Below, piece by piece: positions 52,234 to 63,935 of a DNA stretch of 64,000 nucleotides (position 1 is its first letter; the number at the start of each line of letters is the position of its first letter). The translations under genes and the position numbers were made by a program. Under the pieces are notes generated by a model, which saw only the letters and a program-made list of their open reading frames with translations, was not told the origin of the DNA and did not search any database. Source of the stretch: Choristoneura fumiferana (taxonomy: Eukaryota > Arthropoda > Insecta > Lepidoptera > Tortricidae). The stretch is from positions 16,530,157 to 16,594,156 of the forward strand of contig NC_133485.1 in the NCBI RefSeq assembly GCF_025370935.1, given 5' to 3'.

Positions 52234-53076
52234 AGAAAATAATATGCTACACCACGAAGTCAGTGTAGTAAAGAAGCCAACTCAACCCGATATCGGCTTT
52301 AAATATCCCAAATAAAAAGTCCTATAAAAGTCTGATGTCACATTTTCCGTCAAGACTTATGATAACTACGTCCGAAATCTACCAAAAAAACACTCTTTAC
52401 ACCTCCTAAATGGCCACAAAGATAAAAAGACGATACAAATATCAATTCAGAGCTTTATTCAAAATGGAATAAGTGCCATATCCATAGCGAATCGATGGGT
52501 AACTTCTTTATGATTTGCAAAGTCATCATAACCTGAGGATTAAAAGATTTTCAGTCTTATGGTTCGAGGGTTAAGGTTTGTGGCGGTGTTTATATAAGTT
52601 TGTCGGGCTGTTTGACAATGGTAAGCAATTCATGAATATTGCATGAGTGGATTTTGAATAGTTCCCGACGTATTCAGTGAGAGTACTAATGTCCGAGGTT
52701 TTTTTTAGGGTTCTATACCAAGTGGGTTCCAATTGGAACCCATTATTAAGGCTCCGACGTTAGACTAGCTTTTATGTTGCGGGTTAACTCGCGTAAACAC
52801 TTTAATTTGATTTTACAGTTGAATAAACTCCAAGAGATTAAAATTCCATACAAATTCTTAAAAGTTTCATTGTGGTCTTCGTTTTATGATGTACGCATTC
52901 GTGCAAAATTTCATTTCAAGCGGAAAGGGTTTAAAAATTTAAGATTGTTATTTTTGGAATCTTTTTGTATTTTTTATTTCAATTCCAAATTTTATGTTAC
53001 TTTATTTTTTGTTTTTTATTTTTTGTATTTTTTTTTATTAGGTGCATAGGAGAAATTCGTGTCTGTATCGTTGTCC
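52234..53076. other. About 840 bp with no recognised feature
   Basis: AT-rich; 52690-52745 has GGGTTCTATACCAAGTGGG / TGGGTTCCAATTGGAACCCA, a small palindrome. Nothing else. Confidence 0.45.
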
Positions 53077-53200
53077 AGCGGTGGTGTAGCGGTATAGCAC
53101 ACGGCACGGAATGCCGAGGACCTGGGTTCGATTCCCAGCGCTGGTCTTATTTTTCTGGTTTTCCTGTGCATCTATATTTCAGTTTGTATTTTCAAAATTT
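53077..53200 (+). mobile_element. tRNA-derived SINE, second family
   Basis: Head TCCAGCGGTGGTGTAGCGG, TATAGCACACGGCACGG, AATGCCGAGGACCTGGG, TTCGATTCCCAGCGCTGG resembles a tRNA. The T arm is good and the acceptor stem pairs over 6 bp, but the anticodon loop does not form well. It continues as TTTTTCTGGTTTTCCTGTGC ATCTATATTTCAGTTTG, which recurs at 63013-63065, so it is a SINE rather than a tRNA gene. Confidence 0.8.
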
Positions 53201-54278
53201 TACATGAATACCGTGAAAATATAATATTATTATAATATTAAGTAGCTTATAATAATGTCATTCCAGAGGTTCATTTGTACATACAAAATTTTGTCAAATT
53301 ACAGGCGTTAAGCGTGCAAAAATATACACACGTATTCACGCATGCAGATACTAACTATTGCATCTATAATAATACCAGTATGAGTAACCGTACAATACAC
53401 GGCACTAAAAGGTTTTAAAAAGTGTATTTTATTATGGCCACTGTGATAATAATATTATCTTGTACAGTCGCCAACAGATATTTCGGAGCAGCTAAGGTGA
53501 TCAAAAATATCCGAACATCAACTAGAATACTTTAGTAATAGAGTGCATGTGCCGATGCACCTGCCGTGTCACAAAGTAACATAGTTTTAGTGCTAGTTTT
53601 AGTCTTAGTTTTAGGTGGAGCCAAAAATTTTAAAAATAAAAGTAAAACCAACTCCATAAAAATAACAAAAAATGGAACCGACTACAAAACCCTTGAAAAT
53701 ATTTTTCTAGCACTAGGTACCTACTAGATCGAAGTCGGTGCCTCGGTGGAACAATAGTCATCGTCCTCAGCTACATACTATGGGTTTCAATCCATCCATC
53801 CGTCCGTCTTCTTCTCATCCGTTTCTTAATGCTAAAAATGCCAAAATCGCCATAGGTGTGTCTATAAAATTTGAGGTTTGCCCTCGGATTCCCTAGGATC
53901 CCATCATCAGATCTTGACTTGGAGACAATGGGACCACCACAGAAGAGTACCCTTTCGAATAAAAAAAGAATTTTGAAAATCGGTCCTCAATTGACTGAGT
54001 AGCTAATCGGCGAACATAAGAAAGAGAAAAAAGAAGAGAACCCCTTAAGGGACAAATTCGCCTTTGTACATCTCTTTCTCTTGTTAATTGTAATTTTCAT
54101 ATGTTTTATGTACAATAAAGAGTGACAACAACAACATACATAAGAAAAACATTCATTGGAACATAGAACCTCCTCCTTTTTTGAAGTCGGTTAAAAATAA
54201 ACATTTCTTTCTTTCTTTTTCTTTCTTTCTTCGATATTTTCGACCACCTTGGCCGCTCCGAAATTTTGATGGCGACTG
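53201..54278. other. About 1 kb, mostly unrecognised
   Basis: Includes ACCGACTACAAAACCCTTG to GATCGAAGTCGGTGCC at 53680-53745 (end of the 11511 family), and TTTAAAAATAAACATTTC(TTTC)n at 54190-54230, a retroelement tail. Confidence 0.45.
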
Positions 54279-54430
54279 TACAGTCGAACAAGTTGAATCA
54301 TGACCCAGGGCGGAATCTTTTAATAATCAATTTCACTATGATTTCCTTGACAAAAGTATGAGATGTCAACATGACATTAGTAGCACAAAGGTTCCACCCC
54401 GGGTCATGATTCAATTTGTGTTTGACTGTA
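54279..54430. mobile_element. 148-bp MITE with TA duplication
   Basis: TA at 54279-54280 and 54429-54430. Ends CAGTCGAACAAGTTGAATC and GATTCAATTTGTGTTTGACTG. ATGACCCAGGGCGGAATC is mirrored by AGGTTCCACCCCGGGTCAT. TA target sites fit a Tc1/mariner-like mechanism. Confidence 0.85.
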
Positions 54431-54456
54431 AGATAAGCTTTGATTTATCAAATAAA

Positions 54457-54672
54457 CTAGCTTTTGCCCGCGGCTCCGCCCGCGTGGTATTCGGTTATCG
54501 CGCGCTGTTCCCTCGGGAACTGTGCATTCTTCGGGATAAAAAGTAGCCTATGTCACTCTCGGGCCCATAAACTATCTCTATGCCAAAAATCACGTCAATC
54601 CGTCGCTCCGTTACGGCGTGTAAGACACACAAACATACAAACACACTTTCGCATTTATAATATTAGAATGGA
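54457..54672 (-). mobile_element. Helitron-like element, 216 bp
   Basis: A|CTAGCTTTTGCCCGCGGC to TTATAATATTAGAATGGA|T; very close to 51697-51903, including TCCCTCGGGAACTGTG and CACTCTCGGGCCCATAAA. Confidence 0.88.
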
Positions 54673-55079
54673 TAAAAAAATATTCAAATATTAAATTGAA
54701 AAATATAACGGAACCCTTAAGCCCACTTTGCCGGTTTTTTCATGAATATTGTTTCTTAGTGATTTATGTTTTTTTACTTTGGATGATTGAGTTTTTTCGG
54801 ACCATACTGTAATTTTGTCTGTTGCCTTTACACATTATTTATTGAGGTTATTTCACGGCTAGACAGATAATATATTGTTCTGCTATTGAATTGTGTTCAG
54901 GCTTTATCTGAAAATGCTGATATTTAAAGTTTTGACAAAGTGTTTTATTCACACCGTACTCAATGAAAACTAATCTTACATATCGATTTAATGCATTTCC
55001 AAACAGTGCGTATTATAAAAGATGATACAAAGTGCTCTCAATGAATAACGAAAAAAATTATACACACATTTAAGATGGT
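54673..55079. other. Nothing recognised
   Basis: ACGGAACCCTTAAGCCCACTTTG near 54710 is a stray repeat end. Confidence 0.45.
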
Positions 55080-55320
55080 TACCGACTTTAGAGGCAGACT
55101 TTTCAAGCTATTTTTTTGGCTATGCTGAAGAGTTGCCGTCATACCAAGTTTTAAATTTAATTATTATTTTTAAAAATGTAATTTTTAATTGCAGTCATAT
55201 TCTGTACCTTCACGCGTTCCTGAGAAAATAGGTCTTGACAGACGTGAAGACAGGCAAACGGGTAACAAAGTAATCCTATAAGGGGTCCGATTTTTCCTTC
55301 TGCACTACGGAACCTTAAAA
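55080..55320 (+). repeat. 'AAAGTAATCCTATAAGGGG' repeat
   Basis: TTACCGACTTTAGAGGCAGA, GGTAACAAAGTAATCCTATA and CACTACGGAACCTTAAAAA; related to 43940-44225. Confidence 0.55.
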
Positions 55321-56014
55321 ATAGGTCATCTAAGAAACTTATTACTCAGCTAATTGCAATTATGCTGACGATCAAAGGAAAAAAGTAAGTACTGATAAAG
55401 GTAGACTATATTATTACCAAAATTAATATTATCAAAATTAGCAGCAGATTCACGAGATTTAAGTGTCCATATTCTAAGTGATATTTCAATACATTAAGAT
55501 TTTTAAACATAAAATAACAAATACACACAAAAACTTTTACATTTTTATAAAATGGCCTTCTTAAAAAATCATTGCCAATTTCACCGTAGTAATATCGTTC
55601 ATTTAATAAGCAAAGTCTGTTAGAAAGGTCTTCATGACAAGCATATCATCAACATAAAAAAAAAACATTGGCAAGTAAAGATATTTGTTCAATTACTGCT
55701 AACAATCTTAATCAGCTCAAATGCTCTCAGTATATTATAAATATGGTGCAAAGATCTTTCGTGACATTTAAAATGAAATATCCAGTTTATTTAGAAAAAG
55801 AAGATTTTATCAGATTTTTTCTTCTTTCCATATTTTTAGCCAAAACAGAGACGGTACAATACGTTTGAAATAATACTCGTAGGTTTGAATTCAATTACTG
55901 CTTGTCTCCAAAATCTTCTGAACCGATTTAAGAAGAAGAATTTGTGGATTGTTTTTGTAATAAAAACAATTGAAATGCGCTTTTTGATAAAAAAAGGAAA
56001 TATTTTCACAAAAA
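55321..56014. other. About 700 bp with no recognised feature
   Basis: AT-rich, no signatures. Confidence 0.5.
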
Positions 56015-56155
56015 AAAAAACCGCATTCAAATCGGTCCACCCGCTTAAGAGCTACGGTGCCACAGACAGACAGACACACACACACAATCACACAGACATA
56101 CAGAAACACATAGTGGTCAAACTTATAACACCCCTCTTTTTGCGTCGGGGGTTAA
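56015..56155 (-). repeat. Truncated 'CCCCGACGC' arm
   Basis: ACCGCATTCAAATCGGTCCA to TTGCGTCGGGGGTTAAAAAA with an expanded (CA)n. Confidence 0.8.
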
Positions 56156-56519
56156 AAAAGGTAGGCAGTTTTAAAAATCATAATGAATAAGTACTTTAGA
56201 TCCATTTTTGCTGAATGTTATTATCTACAGGTATAACATTTTAACAGTACATCTTTGCGTAATTTAGGTTGAAGTTAGTTCAATTGTTTTTTTTTGTGAT
56301 TTTTGTGTTTCTTTCATTATTATATTTTCATTCATACTACAACCTATTTCATTATTATATTCAGAATGGGTGGGCTAATTAAGTAATTAAATTAGTTAAG
56401 TAAGTATTTGTTTAAATACATTAAATATTAGCTTTCAATTGATACCAATGTTATTACAATACAAATTCCCCACGCAAATTGTCCCGCTCTCGCTAATATT
56501 ATTTAATACGAGAGTGAGA
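56156..56519. other. Nothing recognised
   Basis: CCGCTCTCGCTAATATTATT at 56483 resembles 18105-18125; nothing else. Confidence 0.45.
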
Positions 56520-56752
56520 GGGAAAATATGGTGCCCCGATATTCTCACGGGATAGGGTTTAAAATCTCGAAATAACAACCTTTGGGCTTAAAGTCATGAA
56601 ATTTGGCAAAGTGGCTTTTAATGCCATGTCAATGAAAACCACGATGCAATTTTCGGGAATTCCCACGGGATTTTGTAAAATTCCGGAATTTCAATACAAC
56701 TGCTGTACCTATTTAATGATTTACTTGTGCGAAGCTGCGGGTAAACTCTAGT
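56520..56752 (+). mobile_element. Helitron-like 3' part
   Basis: TATTCTCACGGGATAGGG, ATGAAATTTGGCAAAGTGG and GTGCGAAGCTGCGGGTAAAC then CTCTAG|TA. A CTAG end with T after it. Confidence 0.6.
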
Positions 56753-58254
56753 ATCTCATATATAAAAATCCATCTAGCTGCTTAGGCTGTAGAGAGGATA
56801 AAATAGACATAACATAAACATAACCTTCCTGCAGTTAGGTAAAAAACATTCTTACTACATAAAACATACAATAAAACTTATGCACTTTGTACGTAAGCTA
56901 TTACAACAATAATTCTAGTGAAGTTTGTCTAACATACACTGAACCATATCGCCTACGGTGCTACGAATGCCGTAGCAGTTCTACGAAAGTGCTACGAGCT
57001 ACGATATATTTTAATTTGTGTGTTTTACTTGAGTTGAGATTACTATCTCAGCTAAGACTTACGAGCTGAGGTCTCGAGTCCTAATCTAACAGTTGCACAA
57101 AGAGAATGTTTTACAGAATATATATTCAGTTTAATGTGATAGTGCATTATGATAAAGCAAAATGGAAAAGCGGTAATCAAGACAAGTGTTGAACAAAAGG
57201 ACTGAGCGTGTTGAGTGTTTCATAATTGAGTATTTTTTGTTTGATTATTGAAAGTTGTAGCTTTTGGCTATGGTAGCTTTTTTAAGGTGTCATGTGCTTA
57301 ATTTTGGTGTGGAAAATATTTTTATTTAGATGTACTCAGAAACAAAATCTGAATTAGTCTGTCTGATTAAAGAATGGAATACTTAACAAATAAAGAAGAT
57401 CTGGCTCACACTATAGTTTCTTGATTATTTAGTAAGTAATTATCCTTTATACTCCTGTCATTTATGTATTGTATGTGTAGTGTTTATTTATTTATTTTAA
57501 ATTTAGTTACAGATAATAATATAATAATGTTTAATTTCATTATTGTATATATTTAGATATTTAGGGTTTACAAATGCATTGATATTTATCTAAAATTTAG
57601 ATTCTAAATGTTTTGCTCTATTTGTCAATCCTTGTTTTTTGACACTCAAAGGTTGACTGGCAGAGATCCCTTCAGGGACAAGTGAACCTTTTTACTTAAC
57701 ACTTTATTTTTTTGTAACCTTTTTGTAAAATAAAGAGTATAAACAAACACACAAACAAATATACTTTCACACAGGTATTACAAAATTGAGGATAATGTAA
57801 ATATGGTATGAAATAAATTAAAGAATGTAAATTAGATCCTCTTTTTACCACTCTTGGTACTCTTGTATTTTTTTGCATACAAAGAATGCATCAGTTATGC
57901 TACGAAAAGTATGCATTTACATTAATAAAAAAACACTCATAGTTTCGGTTTCTAAGACATTAAACCGCAACATTTGGTACATTTTATAAAAAATACTTTG
58001 TATATACTTTATTTGCAACGCATCCCAATCTTCCGATGGCTCGCGATGCGGTTCGATCTCAAACGTGCTCTCATCTTGACGTAGAATGTAAACTGATGCA
58101 TGTGGCGAACTTAGTAGTTCAAGTTTTATCACAAACAAGGTTGCCTGCGACTTTCTTTGAGAAAAAATTGGAACCCTCAGAATCTCATCAAATGCATCAT
58201 TTGTCCCTTTCAGGGCTCAAAACTGACTCCATATTATGAAATTTCATTTAAAAC
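56753..58254. other. About 1.5 kb with no recognised feature
   Basis: The longest stretch without any family signature. It is AT-rich, with frames of at most ~73 codons and no motif. Confidence 0.5.
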
Positions 58255-58360
58255 GGTTAGCGGGATAATTGTGAAGAGACAAAAGACGAAACATGCATAA
58301 GTAGTCAGATAATTATACAGACAGCGTTACTTTCGCGTTTATAATATTAATTAATAGGGA
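58255..58360 (-). mobile_element. Helitron-like fragment
   Basis: CAGACAGCGTTACTTTCGCG then TTTATAATATTAATTAATAGGGA; 5' end only. Confidence 0.55.
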
Positions 58361-58461
58361 AGTAAACAGAAATATAAGGAGATTTCTTTTATTGTAGGTA
58401 AATTTGTTTTAAAAAAAGCCCTCGTTTAGGTTCTTGCTAGTTTCTTTTCAACACAGTTTTG

Positions 58462-58712
58462 AACCCCTGACGCAAAAAGAGGGGTGTTTAAGTTTGACCG
58501 CTATGTGTGTCTGTGTGTCTGTCTGTCTGTGGCACCGTAGCTCTTAAACGGGTGGACCGATTTGAATGCGATTTTTTTATTGAAAGCAGGTTTTTTAACG
58601 ATGGTAATTAGACATGTTTTATCAATATCGGTTGAGCTGTTTTTGAGATATTAAGCTTTGAAGTGACAAAGTCGGGAGTTTTTCAACTTTTTGTTTGCTA
58701 GGTTATTCTCCA
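58462..58712 (+). repeat. Single-arm 'CCCCGACGC' repeat
   Basis: GAACCCCTGACGCAAAAAGA to TTTTTGTTTGCTAGGTTATT. Immediately followed (58713-58775) by a TAGTGCTTGTTGTAGCCTAA LINE-tail fragment. Confidence 0.8.
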
Positions 58713-58775
58713 TTATTAGTGCTTGTTGTAGCCTAATGGAAACAAGAACATTATTTTTACTTTGATTATGAATTG

Positions 58776-59223
58776 GAATAGTTCGACATTTTTAAATATT
58801 CACGACATATTTATTATACTAATAATCAAAATAGAAATATAAGATTTTTCTTTTCTAATAATAACATCAACATAGCTTGAACCCTGTGACAGCTGTCATC
58901 CCAAAAACAGTTTAATGGGTTTTTGTTAGAATTGGTTAGAAGGTGAGGTGACATCTATCTCAAGTCAAGCTTTATTAATCCCGTCACTACACATTTTGCC
59001 CCTAAAATGAACGGACGGACTGTTTCTAGTTTGATGGACAATTCTTTATTTCTTAGAAGCCTTTGCTGTTTGAATAAAAATAGATTGATACAGTTCTTCG
59101 AATCCTGACACAAAAAGACTGATAAAATACAAACTAAATAATCTGTTTTATCTTGACAATGCACTACTTTTATTTATGAATAAATAAATAAAACGCATGA
59201 ATAAAATTTCAAAAAACATTTTA
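58776..59223. other. Nothing recognised
   Basis: About 450 bp of unassigned AT-rich DNA. Confidence 0.45.
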
Positions 59224-59652
59224 TTTAGTGTGCCTCCCATAGACGCAAAGTGGGGGTGATTTTTTTTTCTCATCCAACCTTGTAGTGTGGGGTATCGTTG
59301 GATAGGTCTTTAAAAATTATTGGGATTGCGATAACAATTTTTCGATTCAGTGATTTGTTTGCAAAATATTCAACTTAAAGGTGCAAATTTTTATTAAAAT
59401 CGAGCGTTCCCCCCCTCCTCTAAAATCTAAACCGGTGAGTAAAAAATTTTGAAAAAAATCAGAATAGTAGTAAGTATATCAAACTTTCAAGGAAAACTAT
59501 AACGGATAAGTTTGCTTATATATAATATACCTAAACTTGGAAGATTCCGTATAAAATATGAAATCCTTAGAAAAATATTACTTATTTTTTTCGTAATGGC
59601 TACGGAACCCTATTTTGGGCGTGTCCGACACGCTCTTGGCCGATTTTTTTTA
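59224..59652 (-). repeat. 'GGTTCCGTAGCC' repeat, truncated
   Basis: TGCCTCCCATAGACGCAAAG to GACACGCTCTTGGCCGAT; the (CAGA)n end is missing. Confidence 0.85.
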
Positions 59653-59699
59653 TTATTTATACAGCTCGCAAGAGCAAAACTTTTACAGTGTGGGATAAT

Positions 59700-60275
59700 T
59701 TTCGAATGGTAAACTACTGACATAGACAGTCAGACATTAAAAGTTAATATGTTTCAATATTTTCTTATTGGTCGTGCCGTAAAAGCTCCATTTATACAAA
59801 ATTTCAAGTTTTTTGGTTAACTAAAAGCATTCTATAGCTTTTGACTTAAAAGTTTTACAATCTCTAAGGCAGAGTTTTTCAAACTATGGGTCGCGACTCA
59901 CGGACTCACGGGTCGCGGATGCCCCTTTAGGTAGTCGCGGTATCTTTAAAATACTATCACCGTTATTGTGTATGATGATTCAATGTTTGTATTATCAATT
60001 TATCAAACTAGGATAATACAAATAACTATAGTAAGTGGAGGTAGGCAGGGGGTCGCTAAATATTTTTTTAACCAAGAAGGGTCGCGTCTAGAAAATGTTT
60101 TGCTCTACTCTAAGGAGTAGCAGACTTGAGTATTTTACTTTAAATGAGATATTAATTACGGTTTGATAAATCCACGCGTTACTGAAAAAAAGCTTTCACA
60201 ACAAAGACGGATGGAAAACAAAGTGATCCTATACGGGAAGGTTCCATTTTTGCTGCATGACGCATGAAATCTTAT
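59700..60275 (+). repeat. Repeat related to 43940, split by a hAT-like MITE
   Basis: GACAGTCAGACATTAAAAG and TACAAAATTTCAAGTTTTTT on the left; GACGGATGGAAAACAAAGTG ATCCTATACGGG on the right. Confidence 0.55.
59870..60107. mobile_element. hAT-like MITE, 238 bp, perfect 8-bp duplication
   Basis: CTCTAAGG at 59862-59869 and 60108-60115. Starts CAGAGTTTTTCAAACTATGG and ends AAAATGTTTTGCTCTA (last base mutated). GGGTCGCG words lie on both sides. Sister of 45348-45572. Confidence 0.92.
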
Positions 60276-60937
60276 AAACATGGTTTTTTCCTGGTAGTCA
60301 ACAAACTGCTTAAAACACAAAGAAAAGCAAGTACCTACTTAAAAAATCATTTTAAGTTTAAATCTGATACTTATTTCTGTCTATTATAAAGGTTGCCTGG
60401 AAGAGATTGCTCTGAAGTAATAAGGCCGCCTATTGCTTATCTTGGTAAGTCTCATACTCCTGTATTTTCTGTACTGCTTACTATGTGTTGGTATTTAATA
60501 AAGAGTCATTGTATTGTATATTTTCGCCAACTGCTCACTAAGGTGTTGTAAATTCTGTTTTAAACTAAACCACGTTTACATTCTACATCTCCCAACCGTT
60601 CCTGTTGAATTGTTGATCTCCTTATACATACGAAATGAAAACGCGAAGTGTATTAGAAAGGTTGGGAACCACTGCCTTTGAGCAACCTATGCATTGAATC
60701 GCAACAGAACTATTTGAGAACCTTTGCAGTTTTAGTAAGGGTCCTGACCCTTTCTAAAAGTGCAAAGGCAAGTGCAAAAGAAAAGATAAATGCAAAGTGC
60801 ATTGAAAGAAATTATAGTAAGAAATCTTCTGTATAATATACCTCGTAAGATTAACGTTAAATTTTGATTACAACAAATTGAAACTTAATGTTAATCACTA
60901 AAAATATACATTTTCTTTGACGTCCCATTAATAATTA
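60276..60937. other. About 660 bp with no recognised feature
   Basis: AT-rich, no signatures. Confidence 0.5.
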
Positions 60938-61141
60938 AGTGCTAATTTGTAAGTCTGTTTATTCATTTGTTACCTTTTTACGCCTAAACCGTTGCCTAAA
61001 CTGATTTAGATAAAATTCGGCATAAAGATGGTGTCAGTCCTGAGGTGGACTTAGGATAGTTTTTATCCCGGAAAATTGTGTACTTTACGCGGGATAGCGA
61101 CAGACAAATTCTACGCGGACGGAGTCGCACGCATCAGCTAG
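60938..61141 (+). mobile_element. Helitron-like element, 5' end worn
   Basis: ATTTGTAAGTCTGTTTATTC, CGCCTAAACCGTTGCC and CTACGCGGACGGAGTCGCAC, ending CAGCTAG|T. Confidence 0.75.
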
Positions 61142-61639
61142 TATATATACATGTCCTTAATTAAGGACGTTGGACATCAAGAGGAGGTTTAACCTTTTTT
61201 GTTTTTTTAATTAGATACTTATTTCCTCCTATTTCATACCTATACTAAGCTGACTGTAGTTTGATCGTTGGATATGTTTTAGTGAAATTTGATGCGTGAG
61301 TAAATTACCGTCGAAAATAATAAAATGTCCTGATTCCGAACCACTTTATGAGTGTTTGAATGAGTTTGTATGAATCATAAAGTGTTTTTATAAGGTTTCT
61401 TCCACACAAATACGGGGGAAATTTAAGTATTATCTAATCTACGTCTCAGAGTTTGCTACCTGAAAACAAAATAGCAAAACATATACTATCTCATCGTATT
61501 TTTTCTTTGTTTATCGCTGGAATGTGTTTGAAACTAATACATAATGGTCATTAAATTTGTCGTAACATAATTTTTGGAAAAACTATTGGTACAATGAAAA
61601 CTACATCGTGTAATCGACTGATTGATTAAAGTGGATCCT
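61142..61639. other. Nothing recognised
   Basis: About 500 bp of unassigned sequence. Confidence 0.45.
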
Positions 61640-61930
61640 TTATTTTTATGTTTGTTAGTCTAACAACTGGTAGCATGGTGTACGGTTGTGTCACTCTGAA
61701 GATGAGCTCTGGTTGAGTTCGAAACGCGTCACTGTAGTGTGGTGGTGGTGATAGATGGGTTTGTGTGATTTGTGTGTGTTCTTACAGTGTGGAGGTGGAG
61801 GAACTGCATGAACACGCATATTTTGCATAAGCTTAGCTATCGTAAGGTCGCGGGTGAGCAAGGAAATTCTTTTAGTTCATTGATATGGACCTCCGCAAAG
61901 TAACGCCTGATTCAATAAATCCTTTATTTT
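61640..61930 (+). repeat. 'GGTAGCATGG...' repeat, longest copy
   Basis: TTAGTCTAACAACTGGTAGC, ACGGTTGTGTCACTCTGAAG, TGTGTTCTTACAGTGTGGAG, CATAAGCTTAGCTATCGTAA and GACCTCCGCAAAGTAACGCC to AATAAATCCTTTATTTT. The AATAAA-like end suggests a retroelement or processed transcript origin. Confidence 0.7.
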
Positions 61931-62133
61931 AATTTAATTTATTTGATGTACGGACAAACTATTTGATCCCTGACTCGCCGTATAACGTTCTCACAGTAAG
62001 TGAATTCCCTTGTCAAGCAATGCGATGTCACTATGAGTTTTTCTACGAAAAGGTTCCACAATGGGTCACGATTCAATCGGTTCGATAGTAGGTACATAAA
62101 AACACTTAAAATTAACTGTTAACAAGAAGATAA

Positions 62134-62818
62134 AAACCGTCCAAGAGCGTGTCGGACACGCCCAAGATAGGGTTCCGTAGCCATTACGAAAAAAATCAAG
62201 TAATATTATGTGCGTTATAACACAATTAAAACACTTGCTCCAGTCTTAAAATCTATTACCAGAAAAAGAGGGTATCTTCACGGCACTTAAGTCTTTTTGT
62301 TGAGAAGCGCAGTTTTTCGGCTATAACTCAAAAACAGTATATCCGATCACGTTGAAACCAATTTTGGTTGAAATTATTTATTAAGCGTTACCTTTCCATA
62401 TATTTTTTTAAATTTTTCGACAAACGGTTTACAAGATAGAGGAGGGGGGGCACAATTTTTGCTACTTTGGGAGCGATTATTTCTGGAAATCTTCACTTAA
62501 TCAAAAAAAAAACCTTACTATCTCTTCAAAAGAGCTGTCGAACTATGTGCCACACGTTGATGAGAGTTATTTTTTTTTTAAATTTCTCTTATGTGTTTGG
62601 AGTGCCCCCCCTATAAATATTTATTTTTGTAATTTTACTACAAAACTAAATAGCGGCTTTGACAAGACATCTGTACTCCAAATTTAATTGATATACATCT
62701 TGTAGTTTTCGAGTAAAATGCCTGTGACATAGGGATGGACGGACAGACAGACAGACAGATGGACTTGACGAAACAATAAGGGTTTCGTTTTTGTCATTTT
62801 GGCTACGTAACCCTAAAA
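62134..62818 (+). repeat. 'GGTTCCGTAGCC' family, divergent interior
   Basis: Ends are canonical (GTCCAAGAGCGTGTCGGACA; CGAAACAATAAGGGTTTCG, GGCTACGTAACCCTAAAAA), but 62222-62690 has a different body (AGAAGCGCAGTTTTTCGGC, GAGGAGGGGGGGCAC). A second subfamily sharing only the termini. Confidence 0.7.
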
Positions 62819-63008
62819 AGAACTAACCTAAGATACCTTTACAAATTCTTTAGTCATAATATCGATTTATATAGAATGGCAGATTCATTACATGAGAATT
62901 TATTACTATTATTACTAAAATTATTTTAATTATATGGAATGAGTGTTATGACAAAAATAGGTACATTAACATAACACGTAGGTAGATAGTTTTACACAAA
63001 GCTTAACT

Positions 63009-63100
63009 TAGCGCTGGTCTCTTTCTGGTTTCTCTGTGCATCTATGTTTCAGTTTGTATTTTCGATATCTTAACTTAAGTTCGTATTTTTTTTTTCGTTT
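63009..63100 (+). mobile_element. SINE of the 53077 family, 5'-truncated
   Basis: AGCGCTGGTCTCTTTCTGG, TCTCTGTGCATCTATGTTTC and AGTTTGTATTTTCGATATC. Confidence 0.75.
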
Positions 63101-63676
63101 TAATGTTTGAAGCCCAAAATTCTTAGCTTTATTCCATGTGAAAGTACCCTTAGTGAGCGTGAAGAGTTCAGTTCAGCGATGTGGAATTATTTTTATCTCC
63201 CTCTGAGTCACTGCTCTGTAACACACATAATTTTGACAATAGGGTGACAACATTTTATGAAAAACACAAAAGTTACCTAAGATTTTTTTATCTAAGATTT
63301 GTCTGACAAATACTGTTAATAAGCTTATTTAACTTTAGATATTATGTTCATTCATTATTAATGTCAGATTTTTAACATTTATTACCATTTTTAATAGTTA
63401 CTAGACAGTTATACTCCATTTATTTTAAGATTTGAAACGTAACGGTAAAATTTGCACACTTTTTTAAATGAAACAACGGAACTATTAAAATTGTGTGAAC
63501 TTCTATTGTAAAAACATAACAAATGACTCTACTAAATGCACATGTAGGTATTTTTAGTCCATTTGTGTTCGAAATATCGAAAAACGTGTGTTACAATTTG
63601 ACCGTTAATAAAACGGAGTATAGGTACCGTCATGTACTCATCCCCTTATTAATAAAATTACGACTTTACCATCTTA
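63101..63676. other. Nothing recognised
   Basis: AT-rich, no signatures. Confidence 0.5.
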
Positions 63677-63935
63677 GCTAATACCCCACACTATAGGGTT
63701 AGTCGAGAAAAAAGTCACACCCACTCAACGTCTATCGGAGGTATCCTAAAAAAATTTTTTTTATTTTTTTTTTATTTTACTACGAGTACTTTGTCGGCGT
63801 GACTGATATGTATATTCATGCCAAATTACAGCTGTCTACTAACGGTCTCTGACCATAGCCGTGGACAGACAGACAGACAGACGGACAGACACGGCGAAAC
63901 TATAAGGGTTCCTAGTTGCTTATGGAAACCCTAAA
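63677..63935 (+). repeat. 'GGTTCCGTAGCC' repeat, 5'-truncated
   Basis: AATACCCCACACTATAGGG, ACGTCTATCGGAGGTATCC, the (CAGA)n run and GGCGAAACTATAAGGGTTCC. Confidence 0.8.

Noticed and set aside
52013..52315. 100-codon plus frame
   Set aside because: Overlaps a MITE with inverted ends and runs out of it into unique sequence; no motif.
53077..53150. Possible tRNA gene
   Set aside because: Good T arm but poor anticodon stem-loop, and the downstream sequence recurs at 63013, so it is a SINE head.
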